This document shows, piece after piece, positions 51,019 to 59,324 of a stretch of DNA of 64,000 nt (position 1 is its first letter; the number at the start of each line of letters is the position of its first letter). The DNA lies in the NCBI GenBank assembly GCA_044432725.1, contig JAWXUL010000012.1, positions 9,791 to 73,790 of the forward strand, read 5' to 3'. The stretch is from JAWXUK01 sp044432725 (GTDB lineage: Bacteria; Bacillota; Clostridia; Oscillospirales; Oscillospiraceae). Both the position numbers and the translations under genes were made by a program. The notes under the pieces were generated by a model. It made no database searches and was not told the DNA's origin. It saw nothing but the letters and a program-made list of their open reading frames with translations.

Positions 51019-51203
51019 AAAATGAGAAGCCACAAGGCTTCTTCATTTTGATTGAAAGCAAAGCTTTCAATCTCCGTGATTTTCTTTAGAAAATCACGGT
51101 CGACTTGACTATTGAGCAAGATTGAATCAGAAATAATGACAAAATCATTATTTCTACAAACAACAGCATAGCTGTTGTTTGTAAGTTTGACCATGTCAAA
51201 CTT
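51019..51203. repeat. Array of seven adjacent short hairpins
   Basis: Consecutive near-perfect palindromes, each different in sequence: 51019-51049 (GAAGCC/GGCTTC core), 51050-51072 (GATTGAAAGC/GCTTTCAATC), 51074-51099 (CCGTGATTTTCT/AGAAAATCACGG), 51100-51125 (CTTG-CT/AG-CAAG, imperfect), 51129-51155 (AGAAATAATGA/TCATTATTTCT), 51156-51182 (ACAAACAACAGC/GCTGTTGTTTGT) and 51183-51203 (AAGTTTGAC/GTCAAACTT). Loops are 2-5 bases and gaps 0-3 bases. A TACAAT element precedes it. It does not look coding. The 493-base gap between sigma and response regulator is mostly this array. Confidence 0.85.
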
Positions 51204-51249
51204 AATTCAAGATGCTATAAAAGCACGACAAAATGACCAACAACAAACC

Positions 51250-51288
51250 TTAAGAAATTCTTAAACATTTTCCTACTTGTTTCTTAAA
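51250..51288 (+). promoter_or_regulatory. Candidate response-regulator binding site and promoter
   Basis: A perfect palindrome TTAAGAAATTCTTAA (51250-51264) overlaps the first of two direct repeats TTCTTAAA (51258-51265 and 51281-51288, 23 bases apart). A TATGAT -10 follows at about 51300. This suits an OmpR/PhoB-type regulator controlling its own operon. Confidence 0.6.
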
Positions 51289-51325
51289 GTTTGCTTGTGT
51301 TATGATAAGCATAGGAGGAGAGAAA

Positions 51326-52045
51326 ATGTATCATATTTTAATCTGCGATGACGATGTGGACATCGCAAACACCTTGAAAATGTATCTCACAGCAGAGAGA
51401 TACCAGATTTCTACGGCAAATAACGGATTAGAAGCGGTGGAACTGGTGAAAAAGGAGGAAATTCACCTGATTCTCATGGATATCATGATGCCTAAGATGG
51501 ACGGCATTTCGGCAACAGCTAAGCTCCGAGAATTTTCCAACGCACCAATCATCATGCTCACGGCAAAAAGCGAGGACTCTGACCTGATTTTAGGGCTGAA
51601 CATGGGAGCGGATGACTACATCACAAAGCCATTTCACCCAGCAGAAGTAATGGCACGGGTGCGTTCCCACTTACGAAGATATGCACTGTTGGGAGGAATG
51701 GAAACAGGTGGAAAAAGTGAAATTCTACAACCCAAAGATGGCATGACCGTGGGAGAAATTACCTTGGATGATGAAAAAAAAGAAGTGACTTTGGCAGGAG
51801 AATTGGTGAATCTCACCCCAAGAGAGTACAGTATTTTAAAATTTCTGATGGAAAACCCCAATAAAGTCTACTCCTCTAAGGAAATTTACAGCAAAGTTTG
51901 GGAGCAAGCCCCCTTGGGTGGGGAAACTTCTGTGGCAGTGCATATCAGACATTTGCGAGAAAAGTTAGAAATCACCCCCTCACAGCCTCGGTATTTGAAG
52001 GTCATTTGGGGGCAGGGGTACAAGTTGGAAGGAGAGAAAGAATGA
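51326..52045 (+). CDS. OmpR/PhoB-family response regulator
   Basis: 239 residues from ATG 51326, chosen for the AGGAGGAGAGAAA site; an in-frame ATG at 51302 has none. The receiver domain has ICDDDVDIA, phospho-acceptor Asp52 (LILMDIMMPKMDG), MLTAKSEDSD and ITKPFHPAE. The C-terminal winged helix has LTPREYSILKFLMENPNKVY, VAVHIRHLREKLE and YLKVIWGQGYKLE. The stop overlaps the sensor kinase start (ATGA). The pair resembles VanRS-type envelope sensors, but no van genes are in view. Confidence 0.95.
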   Translation: MYHILICDDDVDIANTLKMYLTAERYQISTANNGLEAVELVKKEEIHLILMDIMMPKMDGISATAKLREFSNAPIIMLTAKSEDSDLILGLNMGADDYITKPFHPAEVMARVRSHLRRYALLGGMETGGKSEILQPKDGMTVGEITLDDEKKEVTLAGELVNLTPREYSILKFLMENPNKVYSSKEIYSKVWEQAPLGGETSVAVHIRHLREKLEITPSQPRYLKVIWGQGYKLEGEKE

Positions 52046-53976
52046 AAGAAAAAAAGAATTTTGGAAAAGGACTACAAAAGTTTTTCACCGTAGTTTTCCT
52101 CAGTAGTACCTTATTACTGGGATATTTTCTGGCATTTTCCTTGAATTTAGATGTATATAACAGCAATTCTTTTGAGGAAACAGGCAGTTTTTACGATTAT
52201 GGAGTCCAGACCGTGATTATCAATCTCTATGATTATCATCACGCAGAAGACAGGGTAACATCTTCAGTAACCACCACAGGACCTGTGACCGATGGTGTGG
52301 AAGAGGAGGTAGATTCCAGTCAAAAAGAAATGGAAATTGCATCTTATCAAGAGAGCATTTTGCTGGCATTGGAATCTGCTTATTCTGTAAAAAACCATAA
52401 TTTCCAAGTGAAAATCACTGATGTGGTGGAGAAATCTGTCCTTCTTGATACATTTGGCACAGGAGAATATGAATTTCTCTCCACCAACAGCTATTTGGAC
52501 TATGAAATCATCGTGGGATTGCAAACACCTCTTACTGTGCAAGATGGCTTCCCCTCTCTAAAAAACACCTATGAAACGTTGAAAGAATATGCTGATATTT
52601 TGCCAGTGGCACTTGGGATTTGTGGGATTTTATCATTGCTCAATCTGTGCCTTCTTGTCAAATTTGCTGGAAAAGCCAAGAACAAAGAGGAACTGATTCT
52701 CACAGCTTGGGACAAAATCCCCACTGATTTACTGATATTTTGCTCTCTATCCGTCCTTGCACTGGGAATAAATGCAGGCATGAGCACATTTCACCACATT
52801 TTTTACCATACCATGTCTTCTTTCGATGATTTCACACTACAACTATTGAATATCATCGCCTTTTTCACAGCCTATGTTGTGGTCAAATTCATAGAAACCT
52901 TTGCTGTTCGCCTGAAAAGTAAGACTCTATTTCAAAACACAGTTGTTTGGAAGTTTTTCAAATTAATCATCAAAAGCCTACAAAAACTCCCTATTATTTG
53001 GCGAACAGCACTCATTAGCACAATCATTTGTGCCGTCAATGGCATTTTAGGGATGATTTCTATGACTTCTGGCTTTGCTTGGTTAGTCTTCGCTCTGTAT
53101 AACTTGGCTGTATTAGTCTTTTTCTGTGGGCTTTCTTGGCAGATGAAACTGCTACAAACTGGCGCCGAAACACTGGTATCAGGTCAATTTCATGAGAAGA
53201 TTGATACCCAAAAAATGTATTTTGACTGCAAAAAATATGGCGAAACACTAAACACCATCGGGGATGGTATCGGACTAGCCGTGGAGGAAAAAATGCGTTC
53301 TGAAAGGATGAAAACAGAGCTAATTACCAATGTTTCCCACGACATCAAAACACCGCTCACTTCCATCGTCACCTGTGTGGAATTACTGCAAAAAGAACAC
53401 ACTGATGAGGAAAATACAGAATATTTACAACTTTTACAGCGACAATCTATGCGAATGAAAAAGCTAGTGGAGGACTTAGTTGAAGCCTCCAAAGCCACCA
53501 CAGGAAACCTTTCTGTGTCCTTGGTGGAAACGAATTTGGTGGAAGTGGTGTCACAGGCTTTAGGGGAATATGAGGACAGATTTCAGGAGAAAAACTTGGT
53601 CTTGATTTCACAGTTTCCTGACGATTGCAAGGCACAGGCAGACGGCAAACATTTGTGGCGAGTCTTGGATAATTTGCTCTCAAACGTCTGCAAATATGCC
53701 CAATCAGGGACGAGAGTTTATGTGACAGTGGAGAAAATGGCTGAAAAATCAGGAATTTCTATTAAAAACATCTCTGCAGAACCACTGAACATGAGCGCAG
53801 AAGAACTGATGGAACGCTTTGTCCGTGGGGATTCTTCACGAAGTACAGAAGGTTCTGGACTTGGATTGAACATTGCACAAAGTTTGATGCAAGTGCAACA
53901 TGGCAGTTTGAATCTCACCATAGATGGCGATTTGGTGAAAGTGGAACTGATTTTACAAAATATTCCAATACAATAA
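52042..53976 (+). CDS. Sensor histidine kinase with large membrane domain
   Basis: 644 residues from ATG 52042, which overlaps the regulator stop. TM1 (TVVFLSSTLLLGYFLAFSL) is followed by an extracellular region (about 40-180) and several more helices (LPVALGICGILSLLNLCLLV, IIAFFTAYVVVKFIE, ALISTIICAVNGILGMISM, LVFALYNLAVLVFFCGL). The kinase core has H box NVSHDIKTPLTS (His433), N box DNLLSNVCKYA, and G motifs MERFVRGDSSRS and GSGLGLNIAQSL. It phosphorylates the regulator. The signal is unknown; the paired extracellular and multi-helix regions suggest an envelope or ABC-exporter-linked cue. Confidence 0.94.
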   Translation: MKEKKNFGKGLQKFFTVVFLSSTLLLGYFLAFSLNLDVYNSNSFEETGSFYDYGVQTVIINLYDYHHAEDRVTSSVTTTGPVTDGVEEEVDSSQKEMEIASYQESILLALESAYSVKNHNFQVKITDVVEKSVLLDTFGTGEYEFLSTNSYLDYEIIVGLQTPLTVQDGFPSLKNTYETLKEYADILPVALGICGILSLLNLCLLVKFAGKAKNKEELILTAWDKIPTDLLIFCSLSVLALGINAGMSTFHHIFYHTMSSFDDFTLQLLNIIAFFTAYVVVKFIETFAVRLKSKTLFQNTVVWKFFKLIIKSLQKLPIIWRTALISTIICAVNGILGMISMTSGFAWLVFALYNLAVLVFFCGLSWQMKLLQTGAETLVSGQFHEKIDTQKMYFDCKKYGETLNTIGDGIGLAVEEKMRSERMKTELITNVSHDIKTPLTSIVTCVELLQKEHTDEENTEYLQLLQRQSMRMKKLVEDLVEASKATTGNLSVSLVETNLVEVVSQALGEYEDRFQEKNLVLISQFPDDCKAQADGKHLWRVLDNLLSNVCKYAQSGTRVYVTVEKMAEKSGISIKNISAEPLNMSAEELMERFVRGDSSRSTEGSGLGLNIAQSLMQVQHGSLNLTIDGDLVKVELILQNIPIQ

Positions 53977-54014
53977 AACTCCTCTAAAACAACCACGGGT
54001 TTAGAGGAGTTTAC
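53976..54014 (+). terminator. Terminator of the two-component operon
   Basis: AAACTCCTCTAAA (53976-53988) pairs with TTTAGAGGAGTTT (54000-54012). It begins at the kinase stop codon. Confidence 0.88.
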
Positions 54015-54087
54015 TTATATTTCGGAATGTTTATGGCACTTTTATTTGATATTTTGGGTTCTGTTTGTTTTAAAAAAATGGTATCTC

Positions 54088-54666
54088 TTAACCTATGTCA
54101 TAATCAAAGGCATCTTTATTTTTCTTTTTTGGAAAAAGTCCAACACATAGTCCTATGATGAAGAAAAACACTCCAAATCCAAAGAAAATATAGCCGAACA
54201 GTGCTTGTTGGTTAAAATATTCTTCCAAAGTAATGTCACTTGCTAAGAAAAAAAGCTGATTTTCTTGGTTAAAGTAAGTAGAAACTAACATTGTTTGATT
54301 TGCATTTGTAAATTCTTGTGCCTTGACCTCACTGGAAAAATCCCTATGATACTCATAAGTATAAGAATCCTCCCCCACAAAACCGAGATACATGGGGACA
54401 TAGTTGGTGCTTGTGGTACTACGAGAGATACCACTACTTCTTGACCTAGAAGTGCTTGTCTTTCTAAGGTTTTCATGGAAAAAGAACTCATATTCACCAG
54501 TTTTCGTATAATCATCAGGAGATGGATTCACAGCTAAAAATATTCCACCGACCAACATAAAAACCAATCCAATGACAGAGAACAGCACCATGATGAGTTT
54601 TTTGCTTTGTTTAGAATCTAGTGTTACGGTTTTGGAATATGCACCAAATCTTTTTTCAAAATACAT
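54088..54666 (-). CDS. DUF3592-like two-helix membrane protein
   Basis: 192 residues. One helix near the N-terminus (LIMVLFSVIGLVFMLVGGIF) and one near the C-terminus (YIFFGFGVFFFIIGLCVGLF) flank an outside domain with Tyr-rich strands (EYEFFFHENL, DSYTYEYHRDF, LVSTYFNQENQ), the usual shape of DUF3592 proteins. A Ser/Arg/Thr tract (about 88-105, TSTSRSRSSGISRSTTS) interrupts the domain. The function is unknown. It is convergent with the two-component operon, and GGAGGTCACAAA precedes the ATG. Confidence 0.65.
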   Translation of the reverse strand: MYFEKRFGAYSKTVTLDSKQSKKLIMVLFSVIGLVFMLVGGIFLAVNPSPDDYTKTGEYEFFFHENLRKTSTSRSRSSGISRSTTSTNYVPMYLGFVGEDSYTYEYHRDFSSEVKAQEFTNANQTMLVSTYFNQENQLFFLASDITLEEYFNQQALFGYIFFGFGVFFFIIGLCVGLFPKKKNKDAFDYDIG

Positions 54667-54810
54667 TTTGTGACCTCCATTTTTTTAATTTTAGCACACC
54701 TCCACATTAAAAACAAGCCTATTCAAGAAAATTTACAAAAAAACTACCTCCCCTCATCACCCTTTCTCTTAGGCTTGGAGGTTTGCACCTTGAATAAAAA
54801 ACATCATAAG

Positions 54811-54849
54811 AAAAACCGTTATCAACCAACGAAGTCAATAACGGCTTTT
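54811..54849 (-). terminator. Terminator of the kptA-DUF4261 unit (repeat family)
   Basis: CCGTTAT (54816-54822) pairs with ATAACGG (54838-54844); on the minus strand it is followed by TTTTTC. It belongs to the hairpin family described at 45071-45107. Confidence 0.75.
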
Positions 54850-54881
54850 CCGTAGGAGATCACGCTGATTTTTGTAGTATC

Positions 54882-55427
54882 CTAAAGTTGTTTTTTACTT
54901 AAAAATCTACTTGGAACATACTTTGTAAGCCAGACATTATTTTCTGATAAATAAAATATATTATTTTCATCTACCATAGATTTACAATCTATTTCATAAA
55001 TCAATGGAGTTCCATGTCTTTTTCCAACATTTAACGCAGTTTCAATATTTTCTGACAAATGTACATAAAGTCTAGTTTTAGCAATAAGCCCGTCTTTGTC
55101 AATGCTTCCTTCATATTTAGTTGCTGTTCCATGATATAAAGTGTTTGGTGGTGTGATTTCTTTTAACTCAACATCTACATGAATCGAATGACCTTGGTTT
55201 GCTCGAATTTTAGTTTTATCAGAATTAAACGAATATCTTTTTTTATTATTATTTTCGACAATTTCATATAACACTGATATATCTATTTGTTCACTATTAT
55301 TTTGATTTATTTTATAAACCAATTCATCCACACTTACCCAGCCATTTTCACACATATTCACACCTATTTTTTGTGGATTATGTCTTAGTATATATGATAA
55401 ATACTTACCAAAATGTTCATTATCCAT
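54882..55427 (-). CDS. kptA: RNA 2'-phosphotransferase (Tpt1/KptA family)
   Basis: 181 residues from ATG 55427, which has AAAGGAGAG before it. It transfers a 2'-phosphate from RNA to NAD+, forming ADP-ribose 1'',2''-cyclic phosphate. The Arg-His-Arg-Arg set is visible: Arg15-His16 in LSYILRHNP, Arg75 in IRANQGHS, Arg119 in TRLYVHLSEN; also LYHGTATKYEGSI. Bacteria lack the tRNA splicing that makes its yeast substrate, so the physiological role is open. The gene is more AT-rich than its neighbours, which hints at transfer. The start lies 10 bases after the DUF4261 stop, so the two are likely co-transcribed. Confidence 0.93.
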   Translation of the reverse strand: MDNEHFGKYLSYILRHNPQKIGVNMCENGWVSVDELVYKINQNNSEQIDISVLYEIVENNNKKRYSFNSDKTKIRANQGHSIHVDVELKEITPPNTLYHGTATKYEGSIDKDGLIAKTRLYVHLSENIETALNVGKRHGTPLIYEIDCKSMVDENNIFYLSENNVWLTKYVPSRFLSKKQL

Positions 55428-55437
55428 TTTCTCTCCT

Positions 55438-56214
55438 TTAGTTGGCAATATAGTCAATTTTTAAGGTGTTTCCGTCCAAAGCAATGCCCTCACTCAAACT
55501 TATCTTGCAAAAATGAGTTTCACTGACACCTGCTGTTTCTCCGTCTTTCAGTGTGACATCGGATTCAATGACGTACTCTGCCATATTACGCAAAAAATCG
55601 TCAATTTCTTTAGGGTGAACGTCCTTTGGGTCATAATAAATCTCCATTTCTTCTTTTCCAAACAAACGCAGACCATAAGTATACATTCCAAACTTGCCCT
55701 CATGTTTGGACAAACCAATCCAAACGTGAAATTCTGAGACTAACTCATCTTCTTCCAGTAAATCTCTGCAAGCCTCGTAATAGGCTGAGGGATGGACGAT
55801 ACCATGTGCCATCACCGAGGTGCTATACTCTTGTTTCAGCAAAGTTGCCACTGCTTTGGAGAGGAGCAAGGCTTTATCTGTGGCTTCTCCCTCCCCTTCC
55901 ACGATGACCAAAATATGAGCCTTGTGCTGTTTCACCACTGTCGCAGCATCCTGCCACATCCAGTTCATGGTGGCGGTTTTCTCTGCTTCACCATTGGGAA
56001 CAGGTACTTCCATAAAACTGACCATTAACATCAAGTTGTCTATGACGTGAATTGCCATATTTTCTTCGTTTACCGTTTCTGCACTCTCTTCCAAGGAAGT
56101 ATTCCAGTGCCAATCCTCTGAAAAATCACGGATAAACTGCTCTTTGCTCCATTTTACTTCGTCCAAAAGGACTGTATTGATAAAAGTTGGCTTGTATTCT
56201 TCTGTCTGGGACAT
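55438..56214 (-). CDS. DUF4261-domain protein
   Basis: 258 residues, cytosolic. The C-terminal half carries blocks I associate with DUF4261 (SAYYEACRDLLEEDELVSEF, then HVWIGLSKHEGKFGMYTYGL and RLFGKEEMEIYYD). The N-terminus (FINTVLLDEVKWSKEQFIRD) resembles the same superfamily. Such proteins turn up among immunity proteins of bacterial toxin loci, but no toxin lies adjacent here. It is the first gene of a pair with kptA. AGAAAGAGGTAAAAT precedes the ATG. Confidence 0.75.
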   Translation of the reverse strand: MSQTEEYKPTFINTVLLDEVKWSKEQFIRDFSEDWHWNTSLEESAETVNEENMAIHVIDNLMLMVSFMEVPVPNGEAEKTATMNWMWQDAATVVKQHKAHILVIVEGEGEATDKALLLSKAVATLLKQEYSTSVMAHGIVHPSAYYEACRDLLEEDELVSEFHVWIGLSKHEGKFGMYTYGLRLFGKEEMEIYYDPKDVHPKEIDDFLRNMAEYVIESDVTLKDGETAGVSETHFCKISLSEGIALDGNTLKIDYIAN

Positions 56215-56405
56215 ATTTTACCTCTTTCTGGAACGTAATCTTCCAATTCGCTCTTTATATTTAGGGATTTACTCATACATAAGTTTAGCACAATTCACCA
56301 CAAAAAACAAGCATTCAACAGCAAAAAAGTTTTCAAACCACTCCTCTCCTATCTCCTGTCGTCCATGTGTAAGCACTATTTTAATTCGTGATTATGGAGA
56401 TAACT

Positions 56406-57089
56406 TTAAAACTCCATTCTTTCCATTCGTTTCAACGCAGTACGATAAAAGGCATAAGTAATCAATACGGCAATCAAAATACGAAAGCCATTGATCAGAA
56501 ACAGTGGAAAATAATTCGTTGCCATAAAGACCAGAATTGTCAAATTCGGGGCAAATAAGTAGATAATCCCTGCCAAAATCAAGGGAATAAAGAAACAAGA
56601 GTTGGATTTATCCATGCCGAAGAAAAAGTTTAGCTCGTACATTGCCGATTGACTCACCATGAGCATGACAAAAGTATAAAGGATGGGTTCATAATCAGGG
56701 ATAAAACTGCTGAATTTTTCTTTGGTATTGTAATACATCTCCACTAAATCAATCACATTTAAGATGAACGCTTGGAGAAAGGTGAAGAAACAGCCTAAAA
56801 ATGTCATGAATAACTGAAACAGATAATCTGCTTGCACCACCATTTTTCGGCTCACTGGTAGGGTTAGGGAAAACTGATCCCAGCCACAAACTTTTTCCTG
56901 ATGTCGCACAGTCACAGCGATGAAACTCAGGGTAAATGTCATGAGGAACATGGGGATCCAGTCAAATGAATTTTGGCTTCTTTGGTAAGAAGTACAGAGA
57001 GTAAACAGTGTCAAAGATAGGGTAAGTATCACCAAAAACAGTCCATTTCTATTGAATAAATGTAGTTTGTGCAACAATAAACCTTTCAT
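56406..57089 (-). CDS. ABC-2 type permease, second subunit
   Basis: 227 residues with six membrane helices (GLFLVILTLSLTLFTLC, IPMFLMTFTLSFIAVTV, LFQLFMTFLGCFFTFLQAF, ILYTFVMLMVSQSAMYEL and others). The block VRHQEKVCGWDQFSLTLPVS after the second helix is shared with the neighbouring permease (QEKDVGCQWERFSLTLPIS), so the two are paralogues that probably form a heterodimer. It is the last gene of the GntR-ATPase-permease-permease operon; the gap to the first permease is 31 bases. Confidence 0.85.
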   Translation of the reverse strand: MKGLLLHKLHLFNRNGLFLVILTLSLTLFTLCTSYQRSQNSFDWIPMFLMTFTLSFIAVTVRHQEKVCGWDQFSLTLPVSRKMVVQADYLFQLFMTFLGCFFTFLQAFILNVIDLVEMYYNTKEKFSSFIPDYEPILYTFVMLMVSQSAMYELNFFFGMDKSNSCFFIPLILAGIIYLFAPNLTILVFMATNYFPLFLINGFRILIAVLITYAFYRTALKRMERMEF

Positions 57090-57120
57090 AAAATATCCTC
57101 CTTTTTCTTTTGAAATGTAT

Positions 57121-57783
57121 CTAAAACTCTTTTTTCTCCATCAATTTCACAGCCACCACATAAGAAACAGCCATAAACACACAAGAAATCACAGTGGTAC
57201 ACAAAAAAGCCATCAACGCATTTTCCAAAGAATCGTGGGCATGAAAAAATTGCAAAGAAATCAAATAAGGCGCTGCTCCCACAAAAACTGCGCATAAGTG
57301 AAACATTTTCGCTGTGGTGTCCTTTCCAATAAGAGTGAGGAGATAAATGAAACTTTGCCCTGCAAAACCCAGTGAAACAGCCAATGGTAGGTATGTCATC
57401 ACATCATGGAAACCAACAAAAGTTTCAAACCCCAAGCCTTGGGTCAGTGCCATGCCCACCAGACCCATTGCCAAGGTAAAACCAAAGGCTAAGGCTGTGA
57501 TTTCTGCAAAAAAACGGAAGTTGCCCCTGACAATATCTGCTCTGGAAATGGGCAGAGTGAGGGAAAATCGTTCCCACTGACAACCTACGTCTTTCTCTTG
57601 CACAGTCAATGGGACAACCAAAGAAAGACTTGCCACTACACCAAGAAAAGGGTAAAGAATCAGTGTGTCTTGTTTCCATGCCATAAAGCCAAGAATAGCA
57701 ATCCCAGCTAAAAACAGAATGAATCCCATCTTTTTCAGTTCCGAACCCATGGAGAGCCAGTTGTTCAAAGTAATTGTTTTCAT
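57121..57783 (-). CDS. ABC-2 type permease, first subunit
   Basis: 220 residues with six predicted membrane helices and the signature QEKDVGCQWERFSLTLPISR following the second. It belongs to the small ABC-2 permeases found with YtrA-type regulators. The start is 1 base after the ATPase stop. With the paralogous downstream permease and the ATPase it forms an exporter for an unknown cargo, probably an envelope-active compound. Confidence 0.87.
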   Translation of the reverse strand: MKTITLNNWLSMGSELKKMGFILFLAGIAILGFMAWKQDTLILYPFLGVVASLSLVVPLTVQEKDVGCQWERFSLTLPISRADIVRGNFRFFAEITALAFGFTLAMGLVGMALTQGLGFETFVGFHDVMTYLPLAVSLGFAGQSFIYLLTLIGKDTTAKMFHLCAVFVGAAPYLISLQFFHAHDSLENALMAFLCTTVISCVFMAVSYVVAVKLMEKKEF

Positions 57784-57784
57784 A

Positions 57785-58639
57785 TTATTGTTCCTCCTTT
57801 TTGATAATCAGGGCTAACATTTCATCAATCGTAGCTCGTTCCACCAGAATATAGGGGTATTTTTGAGCAAATTCCTTTTGGTTACGCACCAAAACTTCCT
57901 GTTGCAGACCACTGACACGAGAACTTAGGTAATCTGCTTTCTCTAGTTTTTCAAAGTCTGCTTTTTTCATGCGACCGATGCCGTATTCGTCACGAAGCAC
58001 ATCTTTGTTTTCAGTTAAAATCACTTTTCCTTTGTGAATAAAGGTGATATAATCAGCGATTTTCTCCAAATCAGAGGTAATATGAGAGGACATGAGGATA
58101 GAATTACACTCATCTTCCACAAATTCTTGGAATAAGCCTAAAATTTCATCACGCACCACAGGGTCAAGTCCTGCTGTGGCTTCGTCTAACACAAGGAATC
58201 TGGCATGGTGAGAAAGTGCCACGGCGATGGTCGGTTTCATGGTCATACCACGAGAAAAGTCTTTGATTTTTTTATCAAGTGGCACTTCTAAGCGGGTTAA
58301 GTAGGAAAAATACTGCTCCCTCTCCCAACTTTGATAAGAAGAAGCCAAGACTTTTTCCAATTTGTTAGGGGTCAAACTGCCTGAAAAACACACAGTATCA
58401 AAAACTGTGGAAATTTCTTCTTTGATGTGGGTTTCTGTGTGTGCTTTGCCAAAAATCTTAATTTCTCCCGAATCTGCTTCAATCAGGTTCAGCATCGCTT
58501 TCATGGTGGTGGTTTTCCCAGCCCCATTCTGCCCCACAAAGCCCATAATGGAGCCTGTTGGCACGGAAAAGCTGACATTTTCCAGTGCAAAGTCCTCATA
58601 ATTTTTGCACAAGTTTTTAATTTCTAGTACGTTACTCAT
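57785..58639 (-). CDS. ABC transporter ATP-binding protein
   Basis: 284 residues with Walker A GQNGAGKTTT (near 36), signature DFSRGMTMKPTIA (a variant with KP in place of the usual RQ), Walker B FLVLDEATAGLDP and the switch His in MSSHITSDLEK. The C-terminal domain is typical of drug-exporter ATPases. Gaps are 2 bases to the regulator and 1 base to the permease. It drives the two permeases. Confidence 0.95.
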   Translation of the reverse strand: MSNVLEIKNLCKNYEDFALENVSFSVPTGSIMGFVGQNGAGKTTTMKAMLNLIEADSGEIKIFGKAHTETHIKEEISTVFDTVCFSGSLTPNKLEKVLASSYQSWEREQYFSYLTRLEVPLDKKIKDFSRGMTMKPTIAVALSHHARFLVLDEATAGLDPVVRDEILGLFQEFVEDECNSILMSSHITSDLEKIADYITFIHKGKVILTENKDVLRDEYGIGRMKKADFEKLEKADYLSSRVSGLQQEVLVRNQKEFAQKYPYILVERATIDEMLALIIKKEEQ

Positions 58640-58641
58640 AT

Positions 58642-59022
58642 TTAGTCCTCCTGTTTGTAGAAAATACGCAGTAAATCAGCCATAGTTTCGTAGCTGATGC
58701 CATTTTCTTTGGCTAAATCCACTGCTTGTTCCAATAATGCTTCTAATTCTTTCTGTTTTTCCTCTCGGACAAGTTCTTGGTTTTGTCCTGATACAAAACT
58801 CCCTCTACCAATGGTGGTTTCAATTAAACCAACTTTATGTAGTTCTTCATAGGATTTTTGCACCGTTATCACGGAAACAGACAACGTTTTTGCCAGTCCA
58901 CGCATAGAGGGCAGTGCCGTTCCCTCGGCTAGTTCCCCACTCATGATTTGCGTTTTGATTTGGGACATGATTTGCTCGTAGATGGGTTTGGGGGAATTGT
59001 TGCTGATGATAATTTCTAACAT
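58642..59022 (-). CDS. GntR-family regulator, YtrA subfamily (second)
   Basis: 126 residues: KPIYEQIMSQIKTQIMSGEL, then LPSMRGLAKTLSVSVITVQK, then GRGSFVSGQNQEL, with a short helical tail. It is the same subfamily as the regulator at 32521-32904. It should repress the three downstream transporter genes through the site overlapping its promoter (59078-59110) and respond to an antibiotic-like signal. Confidence 0.93.
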   Translation of the reverse strand: MLEIIISNNSPKPIYEQIMSQIKTQIMSGELAEGTALPSMRGLAKTLSVSVITVQKSYEELHKVGLIETTIGRGSFVSGQNQELVREEKQKELEALLEQAVDLAKENGISYETMADLLRIFYKQED

Positions 59023-59077
59023 GGTTTCACTCCTAACAGTTATGTGCTTGTCGACTCGCTCTGTGCTTGTTGGATAT

Positions 59078-59110
59078 GTACACTATACACTAGGTCGAAA
59101 CACTTGTCAA
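59078..59110 (-). promoter_or_regulatory. Promoter and operator of the second GntR-ABC operon
   Basis: On the minus strand TTGACA (59105-59110), 17 bases, TATAGT (59082-59087). TAGTGTA occurs twice in tandem across the -10 (minus strand TAGTGTATAGTGTACA). The half-site GTGTA is shared with the operator at 32933-32964. Confidence 0.65.
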
Positions 59111-59280
59111 GAGGTTTTTGAAAAAAATACAAAAATCCAACTAAAATTCAAGTTTGTAAAAAAATTCCCTCCTAAGCTTTGTATGGCTTGGGAGGGAAAT
59201 GGCAGTCTATACTCTAAAGTTCTACTCGTAGGTTTGGGTAGGTGCTATCATGTGTGCGTTAGAAGAAAAAAGATAGAAGA

Positions 59281-59320
59281 AGCCGTCACTGACTATGGAA
59301 ATTAATAACAGTTTTTTTGT
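59281..59320 (-). repeat. Degenerate copy of the intergenic hairpin family
   Basis: The sequence AGCCGTCACTGACTATGGAA then ATTAATAAC matches 45071-45107 at all but a few positions, but stem pairing is weakened (ACAG for ACGG). It sits just after the stop of the BspA-like gene on the minus strand. Confidence 0.55.
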
Positions 59321-59324
59321 CTTA

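Noticed and set aside
50970..51194. Minus-strand open frame of 74 codons across the hairpin array
   Set aside because: It is built from the palindromes, has no ribosome binding site and gives no protein-like sequence.
51019..51203. Hairpin array as a CRISPR array
   Set aside because: The palindromes differ in sequence from one another, there are no equal-length spacers, and no cas gene is near.
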